NCBI GenBank assembly: GCA_012960115.1 | Contig: DUBX01000045.1 | Span: 1-64,000 of the forward strand | Direction: 5' to 3' | From: Porticoccaceae bacterium | Lineage (GTDB): Bacteria > Pseudomonadota > Gammaproteobacteria > Pseudomonadales > Porticoccaceae | Length of the DNA stretch: 64,000 nucleotides | Part shown: piece after piece, positions 31,686-41,104 of the stretch | Layout of the letters: every line of letters begins with the position of its first letter | Position numbering within the stretch: position 1 is the first letter of the stretch | The notes under the pieces: generated by a model | What the model was told of the DNA's origin: nothing | The model's input: the letters and a program-made list of their open reading frames with translations, nothing else | The model's database searches: none | Program-made: the position numbers and the translations under genes

Positions 31686-32681
31686 ATGCACAATTCTGCT
31701 ACTGAAATGCTTACACCGCGAAATATCGATGTAACTGCCTATAGTTCCACGCATGCTAAGGTTGTTCTTGAGCCGTTAGAGCGTGGATTTGGTCATACAT
31801 TAGGAAATGCGCTTCGTCGCATCCTGTTATCGTCGATGTCTGGATGTGCCATTGTTGATGTTCAGATTGATGGCGTCGAGCATGAATACGGTACAATTGA
31901 AGGTATCCAAGAAGACGTTATGGAAATACTGCTTAACCTGAAGGGTGTAGCGGTCGTAATGGAAGGGCGAGACGAAACAACAGTGACATTGACGGCAAAA
32001 GGCCCAGGTGTGGTAACCGCTGGAGACATTGAGTGTGATAGTCATCTAGAGGTTGTTAACCCCGAACATGTTATTGCTACTATCTCAGGTAAAACAGCGC
32101 TAAACATGCAGTTGACTGTAGTGCGAGGTCGAGGCTATCAGCCTTCTGATGCTCGTGTTAGTGACGACGAAGGTCTTACCATAGGTCGTCTACAACTTGA
32201 TGCTTCTTTTAGTCCGATATTGAAAGTGTCTTATAGCGTCGAAAACGCGCGCGTTGAGAACCGCACCGATCTTGATAAGTTAGTTTTGGAGCTTGAAACT
32301 AATGGCGCGATTGACCCTGAAGAGTCTATTCGCCGGGCTGCTACTATTTTGCAACAGCAAATGGCGGTGTTTGTAGATTTGCAGGGAGAAACAGCTGCGG
32401 AGCCTGAAGAGGAGGAAGAAGAGATTGATCCTATTCTCCTCCGTCCGGTTGATGATCTTGAACTGACTGTGCGATCTGCAAATTGCCTTAAGGCTGAGAG
32501 CATTTACTATATTGGCGATTTAATCCAGCGTACGGAAGTAGAGTTATTGAAGACGCCGAACTTAGGGAAGAAATCGCTGACGGAAATTAAAGATGTTTTA
32601 GCCTCACGTGGTTTGTCATTGGGCATGCGACTCGAAAACTGGCCTCCGGCTAGTCTTAAGAGTGAACGCGAGCTAGGTTAA
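31686..32681 (+). CDS. rpoA: DNA-directed RNA polymerase subunit alpha
   Basis: Alpha dimerises to nucleate the polymerase core; its C-terminal domain binds UP elements and activators. The 331-residue product has the N-terminal assembly domain ([19 protein letters not shown]), an acidic linker ([11 protein letters not shown] near 240), and the C-terminal DNA-binding domain with [20 protein letters not shown] and [20 protein letters not shown]. Typical length is 329-333 residues. Confidence 0.98.
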   Translation: MHNSATEMLTPRNIDVTAYSSTHAKVVLEPLERGFGHTLGNALRRILLSSMSGCAIVDVQIDGVEHEYGTIEGIQEDVMEILLNLKGVAVVMEGRDETTVTLTAKGPGVVTAGDIECDSHLEVVNPEHVIATISGKTALNMQLTVVRGRGYQPSDARVSDDEGLTIGRLQLDASFSPILKVSYSVENARVENRTDLDKLVLELETNGAIDPEESIRRAATILQQQMAVFVDLQGETAAEPEEEEEEIDPILLRPVDDLELTVRSANCLKAESIYYIGDLIQRTEVELLKTPNLGKKSLTEIKDVLASRGLSLGMRLENWPPASLKSERELG

Positions 32682-32735
32682 GTTATTTTATTTAGAAAGA
32701 ATTGCTAAGTAAGCAACGAATTAAGGAAATAAATC

Positions 32736-33137
32736 ATGCGTCATCGTTATAGTGGCCGCAAGCTGAACAAAACAGGTACTCATAAAAGGGCAATGTTTCG
32801 CAACATGACTGCGTCGCTGATTGAGCACGAGCTTATAAAGACGACTTTGCCTAAAGCAAAGGAGCTTCGTCGTTTCGCTGAGCCATTTATTACGCTAGCG
32901 AAGGAAGACAGTGTTGCCAATCGTCGATTGGCTTTTGACCGCCTTCGTGACAAGGCGACAGTCGGAAAGTTGTTTTCTAATCTTGGGCCGCGTTTTTTGG
33001 AGCGACCGGGCGGGTATCTTCGTATATTAAAGTGCGGCAATCGTACCGGTGATAAGGCGCCTATGGCTTATGTTGAGCTTGTGGGTCGTGATATGGCTGA
33101 CGTGTCTAGTGAAGTGGTAGAAGTCGCTGCTGAGTAG
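32736..33137 (+). CDS. rplQ: 50S ribosomal protein L17 (bL17)
   Basis: L17 is a tunnel-exit protein. The 133-residue product begins [20 protein letters not shown] and contains [20 protein letters not shown], the family signature. It ends the alpha operon, just before a strong terminator. Confidence 0.98.
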   Translation: MRHRYSGRKLNKTGTHKRAMFRNMTASLIEHELIKTTLPKAKELRRFAEPFITLAKEDSVANRRLAFDRLRDKATVGKLFSNLGPRFLERPGGYLRILKCGNRTGDKAPMAYVELVGRDMADVSSEVVEVAAE

Positions 33138-33157
33138 CCTCTCGACATAAACGATTA

Positions 33158-33186
33158 AAGCCGAGCAAGTGCTCGGCTTTTTTGTG
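33158..33186 (+). terminator. Terminator of the alpha operon
   Basis: AAAGCCGAGC (33158-33167) pairs with GCTCGGCTTT (33172-33181) around an AAGT loop, followed by more T residues. It also lies downstream of the convergent apaH gene, and the A-run on its left makes it able to stop transcripts from both sides. Confidence 0.92.
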
Positions 33187-33216
33187 TCCGTTAACGTGAA
33201 GTCCATAAAACCTTAG

Positions 33217-34014
33217 CTAAGTATTTAGGTGAATATATTCTTCCGTATCTAGGTTCATGATCCTCATGGGACCACCCCATACATAGCCAGTGTCCAACGG
33301 AAATAGATTGTCCCCGCAATTACGCCCTTCTAAAGCGGCCCAGTGGCCAAAAATTATTTTATCACCCTCTGTTTTTCGACGAGAGTGGTTGAACCAAGCT
33401 TTATGACCCGTAGGCGGATTGATGGTACTTTTCGTGTCGAGGTCAAGTTCACCGTTCGCGGTACAAAATCTCATGCGGGTGAGGTAGTTAGTGATGACCC
33501 GCAGTCTCGCCGGTTCATCTAAGTCATCTGACCAAAGTAGTGGGTAGTTACCGTACATGGCGCTGAAGTAAGCACCGCTATTCTCAGAGGTCAATGCGCA
33601 GTTGACCTCATTGGCAAGCTTCTCTGCCTTTACAATAGACCATTGCGGCGGTATTCCTGCGTGCACAATGGTATAACCTTTAACGTTTAGCAGTAGGGGC
33701 TGTTGTTGAAGCCAGCCCAGCAATTCATCCTTATCTGAGGCCTCAAGTATCGGATTGAACGTGTCCTTTGAGGTTGGATTTTTTACTCCATGAGCTATAG
33801 CAAGTAGGTGTAGATCGTGGTTGCCCAATACCGTGGCAAACGAACTTCCTAAATCTTTGCAATAACGTAAAGTTTCTAGTGACTGCGGGCCTCGATTGAC
33901 GAGATCACCTACAGAAATCAGACAATCCTGATCTGGATCAAATTGAATCTTCGCTAAGAGCTTGGTCAGTGCCTCAAAACAGCCTTGAATGTCCCCTACA
34001 GCGTAATGAGTCAC
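33217..34014 (-). CDS. apaH: Bis(5'-nucleosyl)-tetraphosphatase, symmetrical
   Basis: ApaH splits Ap4A into two ADP, removing an alarmone and decapping Np4-capped RNAs. The 265-residue protein has the metallophosphatase motifs GDIQGC (7-12), GDLVNRGP, GNHDLHLLA and the late FGHWAALEG. It starts at GTG 34014, which directly follows the apaG stop, with no clear ribosome binding site; coupling to apaG is likely. It is the last gene of the lptD-surA-pdxA-rsmA-apaG-apaH operon, as in E. coli. Confidence 0.96.
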   Translation of the reverse strand: MTHYAVGDIQGCFEALTKLLAKIQFDPDQDCLISVGDLVNRGPQSLETLRYCKDLGSSFATVLGNHDLHLLAIAHGVKNPTSKDTFNPILEASDKDELLGWLQQQPLLLNVKGYTIVHAGIPPQWSIVKAEKLANEVNCALTSENSGAYFSAMYGNYPLLWSDDLDEPARLRVITNYLTRMRFCTANGELDLDTKSTINPPTGHKAWFNHSRRKTEGDKIIFGHWAALEGRNCGDNLFPLDTGYVWGGPMRIMNLDTEEYIHLNT

Positions 34015-34395
34015 CTAATGAACGGCATGGGGGATGGAGAGAAGGAATGGCTCTATCGGCGCATTAAAGGTCACGCCACCGTCATCGACAAGCTGGTATG
34101 ACCCCTCCATAGTGCCCACCGGGGTGTCCAGCACCACTGCGCTGGTATATTCATACTTATCACCACTTAAAATGATAGGTTGTTTTCCGACAATGCCTTC
34201 GCCATGCACTTCCTTACGCTCTTGATTGGCATCAACAATAATCCAGTGTCGGGTCAGTATTTTTGCTGACCGGACGCTCTGATTTTTAATCGTTATATGG
34301 TAGGCGAATGCATAGCGACCTTCTTCAGGTTGGGACTGTTCGGTTAGATACTCAGTAATGACCGTAATCGTAATGGGCTGGGTGCTAGTAGTCAT
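34015..34395 (-). CDS. apaG: ApaG/CorD family protein
   Basis: A 126-residue protein of the ApaG fold (fibronectin III-like beta sandwich) whose biochemical function is not settled. It has RHWIIVDANQERKEVHGEGIVGKQP, here noted by its conserved parts RHWIIVDA and GEGIVGKQP, then TPVGTMEGSYQLV. Its ATG overlaps the rsmA stop by one base (TAATG). Position between rsmA and apaH is conserved in the Enterobacteria. Confidence 0.94.
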   Translation of the reverse strand: MTTSTQPITITVITEYLTEQSQPEEGRYAFAYHITIKNQSVRSAKILTRHWIIVDANQERKEVHGEGIVGKQPIILSGDKYEYTSAVVLDTPVGTMEGSYQLVDDGGVTFNAPIEPFLLSIPHAVH

Positions 34396-35192
34396 TAGGT
34401 CTCACTCATAGTTTGGTTGATATGGTTTGCGATTGTGACAAAATCACCAACAGACAGCTGCTCTGGACGGGCTGACAGATCGAGCCGCCCCTCTAATCCA
34501 TCCAAACAATGTGACAACGATTTTAAACAATTTCTTAGGGTCTTACGCCGTTGCTGAAAACTCAGATTAACGACCTGACTAAACAAGATTTCATTATCAG
34601 CGATAAAGGGTTTCTGTCGGTGCGGCTTTAATCTCACCACGGCAGATTGCACCTTTGGCGCTGGCCTAAAGGACTCGGGAGGAACAGGGATAATAGGCAT
34701 TACTTGGCAGTGGTATTGAATCATTACCGATAGTCTTCCATATGTCTTGCTGCCAGGACTCGCGCCTAGACGGTCCACTACTTCCCGCTGCAACATAAAG
34801 TGCATATCTTTAATCAGATGACCTACTTGCAATAGATGAAAAAGAATTGGAGTAGAAATGTTGTAGGGCAAGTTCCCAACGAGCCGCAAGTCCCGACCAT
34901 CATAAAATTGGGTGAAATCCACATCTAGGGCGTCGCCACTGTGAATCTTAAAATCAGGATAATCAGCAAATTTAGCCCCTAAAAACTTTACTAAATCACG
35001 ATCCAGCTCCAAAACAGACATGCTGGGACATCGCTTTATTAGGTGCTCAGTGAGAGCTGCAGTGCCAGGCCCGATTTCTATCAGGTTGTCATCTACTTTC
35101 GGACCAATCGCAGAGATTATCTGGCTTATTACCTGTTGATCAATAAGAAAATTCTGACCGAATCGTTTGCGAGCTTGGTGATCCTTCTTCAT
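34395..35192 (-). CDS. rsmA: 16S rRNA (A1518/A1519) dimethyltransferase
   Basis: RsmA (KsgA) dimethylates two adjacent adenines in helix 45 of 16S rRNA, a late check on 30S assembly; its loss gives kasugamycin resistance. The 265-residue protein has ARKRFGQNFLID at the start, the S-adenosylmethionine site IEIGPGTAALTEHL and the catalytic NLPYNIST. Its ATG overlaps the pdxA stop by 4 bases. Confidence 0.97.
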   Translation of the reverse strand: MKKDHQARKRFGQNFLIDQQVISQIISAIGPKVDDNLIEIGPGTAALTEHLIKRCPSMSVLELDRDLVKFLGAKFADYPDFKIHSGDALDVDFTQFYDGRDLRLVGNLPYNISTPILFHLLQVGHLIKDMHFMLQREVVDRLGASPGSKTYGRLSVMIQYHCQVMPIIPVPPESFRPAPKVQSAVVRLKPHRQKPFIADNEILFSQVVNLSFQQRRKTLRNCLKSLSHCLDGLEGRLDLSARPEQLSVGDFVTIANHINQTMSET

Positions 35193-36166
35193 ATTTGGGC
35201 ACTTGCCATTTGTACGGCGACCTTTATTGCGGCATGTAAACTGCCAATGTCAGCAGAGCCTGTACCGGCAATATCCAGCGCCGTACCGTGATCGACCGAC
35301 GTCCTAATAATAGGCAGACCAAGGGTTATATTCGCTGCTCTGCCAAAGCCCTGATACTTGAGCACTGGTAAACCTTGGTCGTGGTACATAACTAGAACTG
35401 CATCTGCGCCCATAAGGTGTTTCTGGGTAAACAGCGTGTCAGCGGGCAGGGGTCCGACTATATTTCTCCCTGCCTCCCGGCAGTGTCTAATCACCGGTGC
35501 TATAACGTTAATTTCCTCGTGACCTAAATGACCACCTTCTCCTGCGTGAGGGTTAAGGCCGCTGACCAGTATTGTAGGGTCCTTGATACCGAATTTATTT
35601 TGAAGGTCTTGATACAACACATCGATGACGGACATTAGTAGCTCAACCGAAATAGCATCAGGAACCTCGCGAAGGGGGAGATGTGTCGTAGCTAAAGCGA
35701 CGCGCAATTCTTCCGTTGCGAGCATCATAACCACCGTATCACTTTTGGTTTTTTCAGCTAAATATTCAGTATGGCCGCTAAATTTAATACCAGCATCATT
35801 GATGATCGATTTCTGCACTGGACCGGTGACCATCGCCTGACAAAGGCCTTCTTGGCAGGAAGCGATAGCCGCATCTAAACAGTTAAGCACATAGGGCGCA
35901 TTGGCTTGATTTAGCACGCCAGGCTCGACTGGCATAGCTACTTTGGACGTAACAAAAGCAAGTTCGCCGGGTATTGATGAGACAAAGTCGTCTTGCACTT
36001 CAACCAGATTAAGCGGCAGACCCAGCATAGTTGCGCGTGCCGCCAACATATCTGGATCTGCGAACGCGATAAGCTGTTGTTGCTGTTTTTGCTGGACCAG
36101 TTGGATGACTAAGTCGGGACCGACCCCGGAGGGCTCCCCCGGAGTCAATGCCAGATTTAGCGTCAT
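35189..36166 (-). CDS. pdxA: 4-hydroxythreonine-4-phosphate dehydrogenase
   Basis: PdxA oxidises 4-phosphohydroxy-threonine in the DXP-dependent pyridoxal phosphate pathway. The 325-residue protein has the N-terminal TPGEPSGVGPDLV, and metal-binding histidines in SGHTEYLAEKT, LNPHAGEGG and MYHDQGLPVLKY. An ATGA overlap joins it to surA upstream. The operon thus links vitamin B6 synthesis to envelope and ribosome maturation genes. Confidence 0.97.
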   Translation of the reverse strand: MTLNLALTPGEPSGVGPDLVIQLVQQKQQQQLIAFADPDMLAARATMLGLPLNLVEVQDDFVSSIPGELAFVTSKVAMPVEPGVLNQANAPYVLNCLDAAIASCQEGLCQAMVTGPVQKSIINDAGIKFSGHTEYLAEKTKSDTVVMMLATEELRVALATTHLPLREVPDAISVELLMSVIDVLYQDLQNKFGIKDPTILVSGLNPHAGEGGHLGHEEINVIAPVIRHCREAGRNIVGPLPADTLFTQKHLMGADAVLVMYHDQGLPVLKYQGFGRAANITLGLPIIRTSVDHGTALDIAGTGSADIGSLHAAIKVAVQMASAQI

Positions 36167-37494
36167 GACTGAGAGGGCTCTTTTATTTCGATAAAGGCCT
36201 CGTCACGTATTTCCTGAAGCCAGACCTGAAGTTCTTCTTCATACTTTCTCTGCCGGAGCATGGTTTGGGCTCTGTTTCTCAGAATTTCACCGCTGAAGTC
36301 CTGTTGCCGACGTTCAGTAACTTGCAGAATATGCCATCCAAATTGAGATAAGAAAGGCGCACTGACGTTATTTACTGGAATGGTATTCATGGTTTGTTCA
36401 AACTCAGGAACAAACATTCCTGGCGTAGACCAGCCTAATTCGCCTCCATTTAGAGCAGACCCAGGATCTTCTGAGAATTCTTTAGATAGAATAGCGAAGT
36501 CTTCCCCTGCGATAATACGATCACGCAGGTTATTGAGTTGGCCAATAGTCGTGATTTCATCGCGAATTTGATTGGGTTTAATTAGAATATGTCGGGCGAA
36601 GTGCTGTTCTATCAGCTGCTTACCACCACCACGGCGCTCATACAATTTAATCAAATGATAGCCTGCGTCGCTGCGGATAGGGCTGGAGATCTCACCGAGG
36701 TCTAGCTGTTCAACAGCGTCAATAAAAACCCCGGGTAATTGCGCCATTTTCCTCCAGCCAAGGTCGCCACCTTGAAGGGCCGATTGATCTGCTGAGTTGG
36801 CAATCGCTAGCGATCTAAAATCTTCTCCATTATTAGCTTGATCTAACAATGCTTGGGCTCGATCTAGTATACCGTCGATTTTTTGTTTTTTAGATCCGCT
36901 TGATATTGACAGTAAAATTTGACCAATATTGACATCAGGGGAAGTGACAAAGCGACCTTCTTCGGAACTCAAAAAATTATCTAATTCTTGCTCACTAATC
37001 CTGATGCGTCGCATTACCTTGCCTTGTTGAACGCGAAGGATCGTCATTTCATTGCGGATCTCTTCTCGAATTATAGAGACGCTGCTACCTTGCAGGGCAA
37101 GCTGATCGATATATTCATCCATAGTTTGTTTATTGTTTGAAGCAATGCGATCTATAGCCTGATTAAGCTCTTCATTAGTGATACGAATGCCCGCGTCGTA
37201 ACCCATCGTAAGTTGCAGGCGCTCAGAGATTAGTCGTTCGAGTATCTGTTGCGTGAGAATATCCTGCGGTGGTGCCTTAGTGCCAGAGGCTTGTATCTGG
37301 TCTAGTACCGCCATCATTCTTTGATCTAGCTCGCTTTGTAAGACCACATCATCATCAACGATCGCTGTTATCTTATCCAACACTTTAATTTGCGCGATAA
37401 CCATACTTGGCAAAAAAAGCATACTAATGACTAAGATTAACCCGCTGAGTTTTTGTTTAGAAGTTCTCTGTCTGTTCATATCCATAAATACCAT
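36163..37494 (-). CDS. surA: Periplasmic chaperone and peptidyl-prolyl isomerase SurA
   Basis: SurA carries unfolded outer-membrane proteins, including LptD, across the periplasm. The 443-residue product has a signal peptide (hydrophobic SGLILVISMLFLPSMVIA, about 17-34), an N-terminal chaperone domain (ITAIVDDDVVLQSELDQRM) and two parvulin domains, each with a GGDLGW or GGELGWSTPGMFV motif. The first ATG overlaps lptD by 38 bases; in-frame ATGs at 37485 and 37479 are also possible. Confidence 0.95.
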   Translation of the reverse strand: MVFMDMNRQRTSKQKLSGLILVISMLFLPSMVIAQIKVLDKITAIVDDDVVLQSELDQRMMAVLDQIQASGTKAPPQDILTQQILERLISERLQLTMGYDAGIRITNEELNQAIDRIASNNKQTMDEYIDQLALQGSSVSIIREEIRNEMTILRVQQGKVMRRIRISEQELDNFLSSEEGRFVTSPDVNIGQILLSISSGSKKQKIDGILDRAQALLDQANNGEDFRSLAIANSADQSALQGGDLGWRKMAQLPGVFIDAVEQLDLGEISSPIRSDAGYHLIKLYERRGGGKQLIEQHFARHILIKPNQIRDEITTIGQLNNLRDRIIAGEDFAILSKEFSEDPGSALNGGELGWSTPGMFVPEFEQTMNTIPVNNVSAPFLSQFGWHILQVTERRQQDFSGEILRNRAQTMLRQRKYEEELQVWLQEIRDEAFIEIKEPSQS

Positions 37495-39895
37495 TACGTA
37501 ACATTGTATCTACCCGGCCACTACTACCTGCCAGACCTTTAAATTGTATTTGAAAAAAGAGACCGTTTTTGCCTCTTAAATCTCGCTCGGGAAAAAATAC
37601 CTCATCGTTCCTATCTAACCATCTGCGGGCGACAAGGGAGGCCCTCCAGCAACAGTTGTTGTATTCGAACCCAGCGAACACTTCAAGTTCTCTGCGATTA
37701 GTAAAATCATGACTCCAACGCCCTACGAGATTAAAATTACTCGACAAGGGAACAAACGCCGATACATTAGCTTGTTTTATATCTTGGTCGACGGCCTGAA
37801 TATCATATAATCTAGATTCCCTACTAGTATATCGGTAAGTGAAGTTGAATAATCGTCTTTCTCGATCATTATAACGAAGGCTTAGACTACTTTTTTCTAG
37901 ATGGTGATCGAAATCGTTATAGACCAGGTCGCCACTGAAGCGCCATTTTTTATTGAATCGTCCTGTTAGTTCTATTGCGATGAGAGATTTGTCCCGACCC
38001 CTATCAGATAATTCTTGCGTAGTGGGAGCTGCCGCCAAAGTCACTAAGCGCTCTGTATAATACATAGACTGAGCGATACTAGCTCTGAATCTTTCCTGGC
38101 CTGTTGCTTGGTCAATGAAACGAGTGGTAAAACCTACCGTCAAACGCTTGTCATCAGAGATCCTGTCGCCGCCGACGAAGCGGCCATCACGAAACAGCTT
38201 TTCATAAGAAGGGGTGAGCTCTCTTGTGTCAAAATCAGGTAGAGATGATTGATCTCTGTAGGTCGATTTTAGATAAAACACTCGCGGTTCAAAAGTTTGG
38301 GTATACCCAGTCATCAAGTTTGAGTTTCTTTCGAAAAACACGCTAGTATCAAGACTGTATACCGGAATGGTTATCTCTGGGGTTCTGTTAGTTAGCTGGG
38401 CTGACAGACCATCTGGGCTGTCTAGGTTATAGGAAAGGTGTTTCACTTCTACTTTAGGCTTGAAGTAGCCCCAATTCCAGTGTCGATCCCAGCTTATGCC
38501 GTAATCAATTCGACTTCGACTGCCTTCCACCATGCTTGGATTACTGTGGTTAAATCTGGTGTATTGGTTGTTAAGGTCAATCACTACATTATTGGTAAAA
38601 CGATAGTAGCCATTGATAGAGACATTAGGCACCACAGAATACTGGTCATCTAATCCTTCCGTAATCACTTGATAGTCTCGGCTTCCGATACGGTAGTTCC
38701 AATGGTCGGTTTTATAGCTAGCATGGGCCCGCTGTTGCAAGTGAGTTCTGCTAGTTTCATTGATCGTCATGTTGCCAAGATCGCGCACATATCGTATGTC
38801 GCTGACCTTGTTGTAATCTACAAAGGTAGACCAAGGTAGGCCTTTACCGCCAAGATGGTTGAAATTAAACATATAGCGATCTTCACCCTCGTTCGGATAA
38901 AGCCCAGTGAGGGGGTCAATTTTTTCAGCGTCATTTCCACCCTTGTCATTCGCTAAAAAAGCGGCAGAAACTTTATTTTCTGACCAACTATTCAGATACC
39001 GAAAGTCCGTCTCTAGGCCGAAACCACGATGTTGAATATAGCGTGGAGATATAGCGGCATCGTAATTTTCCGCAATATTCCAATAAATAGGCTGGGTGAA
39101 ATCTAAGCCATTTTTCTGATTCATGTCGATCGCGGGAAACAGTAGCCCTGATGAGCGACGATCATCGATTGGGAATTTCATGTAGGGTAAGTAGAAAATC
39201 GGAACATCTTTGACTTCTATGCGGGCACTTTTAACCGTGGCGAAACCAGTGTTTTGATTAATTTCAATTTCTTTAGCCACTAGATGCCAGCTTGAATCGC
39301 CGGGTTCGCAGGACGAGTAGGAAGCATCATTGATAACGATAATGTCTTTAGCATTTCGATTCAGATTTTTGGCAGTGCCGCGGATTGAAGCTTCATGAAT
39401 AACATAGGTGACATTGTGGACCTGTACATTTCGGGTAGCCATGTCAATGGTCGCCCGATCACCAAGGAGTAGTAGACCTGGTTCGCGAAATTGCACATTG
39501 CCTTCTAAGGAAACCTGACCTGTCGACTTATCAACTCTAGCATAACGGCTGCGAACCTCACGGTTGCCTTGGGATATCTGGACATCACCTTCTAAGATCG
39601 CCACCGAATCAGATGGAGCTTCAGTGGCGATCGCTCTAATTCTTAGGGGCGCATCTTCCATTTTCAAATTAGCATCTTGACCATCATGCTGAGGTTCAAG
39701 ATAGGCACCGCAACAATCAGCGGCGAGTTTACTGCGTTGCTCGTCCGTCATAGCCTGAGCTTTGACCCAGTCAAGGTTGTGTGGCCCGGCGTCATTTTCA
39801 GTCGCTAGCACTGTAATCGGCCATGCGAGGCTGATGGTCACTGCAATTATAAAACGCAGATGAAGGCGGGTAGAAATGTATTGATTTGCTAGCAT
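37457..39895 (-). CDS. lptD: LPS-assembly protein LptD
   Basis: LptD with LptE forms the outer-membrane translocon that inserts lipopolysaccharide. The 812-residue protein has a signal peptide (about 12-31), an N-terminal OstA-like beta-jellyroll with ILEGDVQISQGNREV, and a large C-terminal beta barrel. Cysteines at 61, 62, 196 (SSCEPGD) and 748-749 (NNCCWRAS) match the disulfide-forming sites of E. coli LptD (31, 173, 724, 725), with an extra N-terminal cysteine. It heads the operon and is divergent from amgK. Confidence 0.96.
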   Translation of the reverse strand: MLANQYISTRLHLRFIIAVTISLAWPITVLATENDAGPHNLDWVKAQAMTDEQRSKLAADCCGAYLEPQHDGQDANLKMEDAPLRIRAIATEAPSDSVAILEGDVQISQGNREVRSRYARVDKSTGQVSLEGNVQFREPGLLLLGDRATIDMATRNVQVHNVTYVIHEASIRGTAKNLNRNAKDIIVINDASYSSCEPGDSSWHLVAKEIEINQNTGFATVKSARIEVKDVPIFYLPYMKFPIDDRRSSGLLFPAIDMNQKNGLDFTQPIYWNIAENYDAAISPRYIQHRGFGLETDFRYLNSWSENKVSAAFLANDKGGNDAEKIDPLTGLYPNEGEDRYMFNFNHLGGKGLPWSTFVDYNKVSDIRYVRDLGNMTINETSRTHLQQRAHASYKTDHWNYRIGSRDYQVITEGLDDQYSVVPNVSINGYYRFTNNVVIDLNNQYTRFNHSNPSMVEGSRSRIDYGISWDRHWNWGYFKPKVEVKHLSYNLDSPDGLSAQLTNRTPEITIPVYSLDTSVFFERNSNLMTGYTQTFEPRVFYLKSTYRDQSSLPDFDTRELTPSYEKLFRDGRFVGGDRISDDKRLTVGFTTRFIDQATGQERFRASIAQSMYYTERLVTLAAAPTTQELSDRGRDKSLIAIELTGRFNKKWRFSGDLVYNDFDHHLEKSSLSLRYNDRERRLFNFTYRYTSRESRLYDIQAVDQDIKQANVSAFVPLSSNFNLVGRWSHDFTNRRELEVFAGFEYNNCCWRASLVARRWLDRNDEVFFPERDLRGKNGLFFQIQFKGLAGSSGRVDTMLRNGIYGYEQTENF

Positions 39896-40042
39896 CAGGG
39901 CCAGAGTCCAACAGTCATATTAATACACTCACATTTTACCTGATATATTCGACTATTAGCGCGATCAAATCACTTAAATGAGCTAAAATTAAATTTTATT
40001 GCCAAGGGAGTATAGATACAGTGGTCTTAGCTGATAAATCAA

Positions 40043-40055
40043 CCTCCTTTGGAGG
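40043..40055 (+). promoter_or_regulatory. Ribosome binding site of amgK inside a hairpin
   Basis: CCTCC (40043-40047), TTT, GGAGG (40051-40055) makes a 5-bp hairpin whose right arm is the amgK ribosome binding site, 11 bases before the ATG. The anti-Shine-Dalgarno arm could limit translation initiation. The 171-base lptD-amgK gap shows no confident promoter. Confidence 0.55.
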
Positions 40056-40066
40056 AATAGAAACTG

Positions 40067-41104
40067 ATGAATAGCGATCTTAGTCAGGATTTTATAGACT
40101 GGATTTTGGCTTATCTGCCCGTTGACAGCAAGCTTATTGAGCCGCTACATGTCTCGCCTCTCATGGGTGATGCTGGTTTTCGCCGCTACTATCGATTAAA
40201 TACTCAACCGAGCCTCATCGCTGTCAATTCGCCGCCAAGTAAGGAAAAGAACCAGGCTTATGTTGATATTTCATTGGTCTTTAAAGCTGCAGGCATAAGG
40301 CGGCCTTCACTCAGAGCAGTTGATTTCAGTCGTGGCTTTTTATTGCTAGAAGACTTTGGTGAAATATTATTACAAACGGTCCTTACAGATAAGTCTGTTG
40401 ATTATCGCTACCAACAGGCAGAGTCCATGCTCCTGACAATTCAACAATTATCCGCTAACCCTCAGGTTTTCGCACCATATGACTTAGAGGCTTTGTCTAA
40501 TGAGCTCGATTTATTTGAACAATGGTTTGTAAAAGAACTGCTTGGAGTCGAGATCGATGCTGCGGCACAGATTATGATTGAAAAACTTTATAGCGACTTA
40601 ACCGGTAGTGCTCTAGAGCAACCCAAGGTGATTGTTCATCGAGATTACCATTCACGCAATTTAATGATTTTGGAGGATGACAGCATTGGAGTGATTGATT
40701 TCCAAGATGCTGTTGAAGGCCCTATTACTTATGACTTAGTTTCTCTTTTAAAGGATTGCTACGTGCGTTGGCCCGTGGAGTTAGTCCAGAAAAGAGCTCT
40801 AAATTATAAGCAAAGGTTAGAACAGGTGGGGTTAATAAATAAAGTTAACGATCAGGTTTTTTTACGTTGGTTCGACCTTATGGGGTTGCAACGACATATA
40901 AAAGTGATGGGTATATTTTCTCGATTGGTGCTAAGAGACGGCAAAGTTGGTTATTTGAATGACCTATCTCTAGTGGTAGCCTATAGCCTAGAGATAGCCA
41001 ATCGCTACCCCGAGACGCGTGAATTTGGCGATTGGTTTGAACAAAAAATTACGCCGTATTTACTAAAACAAAGTTGGTATAAGGATCGGAGTGGGCCGCT
41101 ATGA
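40067..41104 (+). CDS. amgK: N-acetylmuramate/N-acetylglucosamine kinase AmgK
   Basis: AmgK phosphorylates MurNAc (and GlcNAc) at the anomeric carbon in the peptidoglycan recycling route first described in Pseudomonas putida; the route bypasses de novo UDP-MurNAc synthesis and lowers fosfomycin sensitivity. The 345-residue protein is an APH-type kinase: GDAGFRRYYRL in the nucleotide lobe, FLLLEDFG hinge, catalytic VIVHRDYHSRNLMI and the metal-binding GVIDFQDAVEGP. It overlaps murU by 4 bases, the same pairing as in Pseudomonas. Confidence 0.93.
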   Translation: MNSDLSQDFIDWILAYLPVDSKLIEPLHVSPLMGDAGFRRYYRLNTQPSLIAVNSPPSKEKNQAYVDISLVFKAAGIRRPSLRAVDFSRGFLLLEDFGEILLQTVLTDKSVDYRYQQAESMLLTIQQLSANPQVFAPYDLEALSNELDLFEQWFVKELLGVEIDAAAQIMIEKLYSDLTGSALEQPKVIVHRDYHSRNLMILEDDSIGVIDFQDAVEGPITYDLVSLLKDCYVRWPVELVQKRALNYKQRLEQVGLINKVNDQVFLRWFDLMGLQRHIKVMGIFSRLVLRDGKVGYLNDLSLVVAYSLEIANRYPETREFGDWFEQKITPYLLKQSWYKDRSGPL

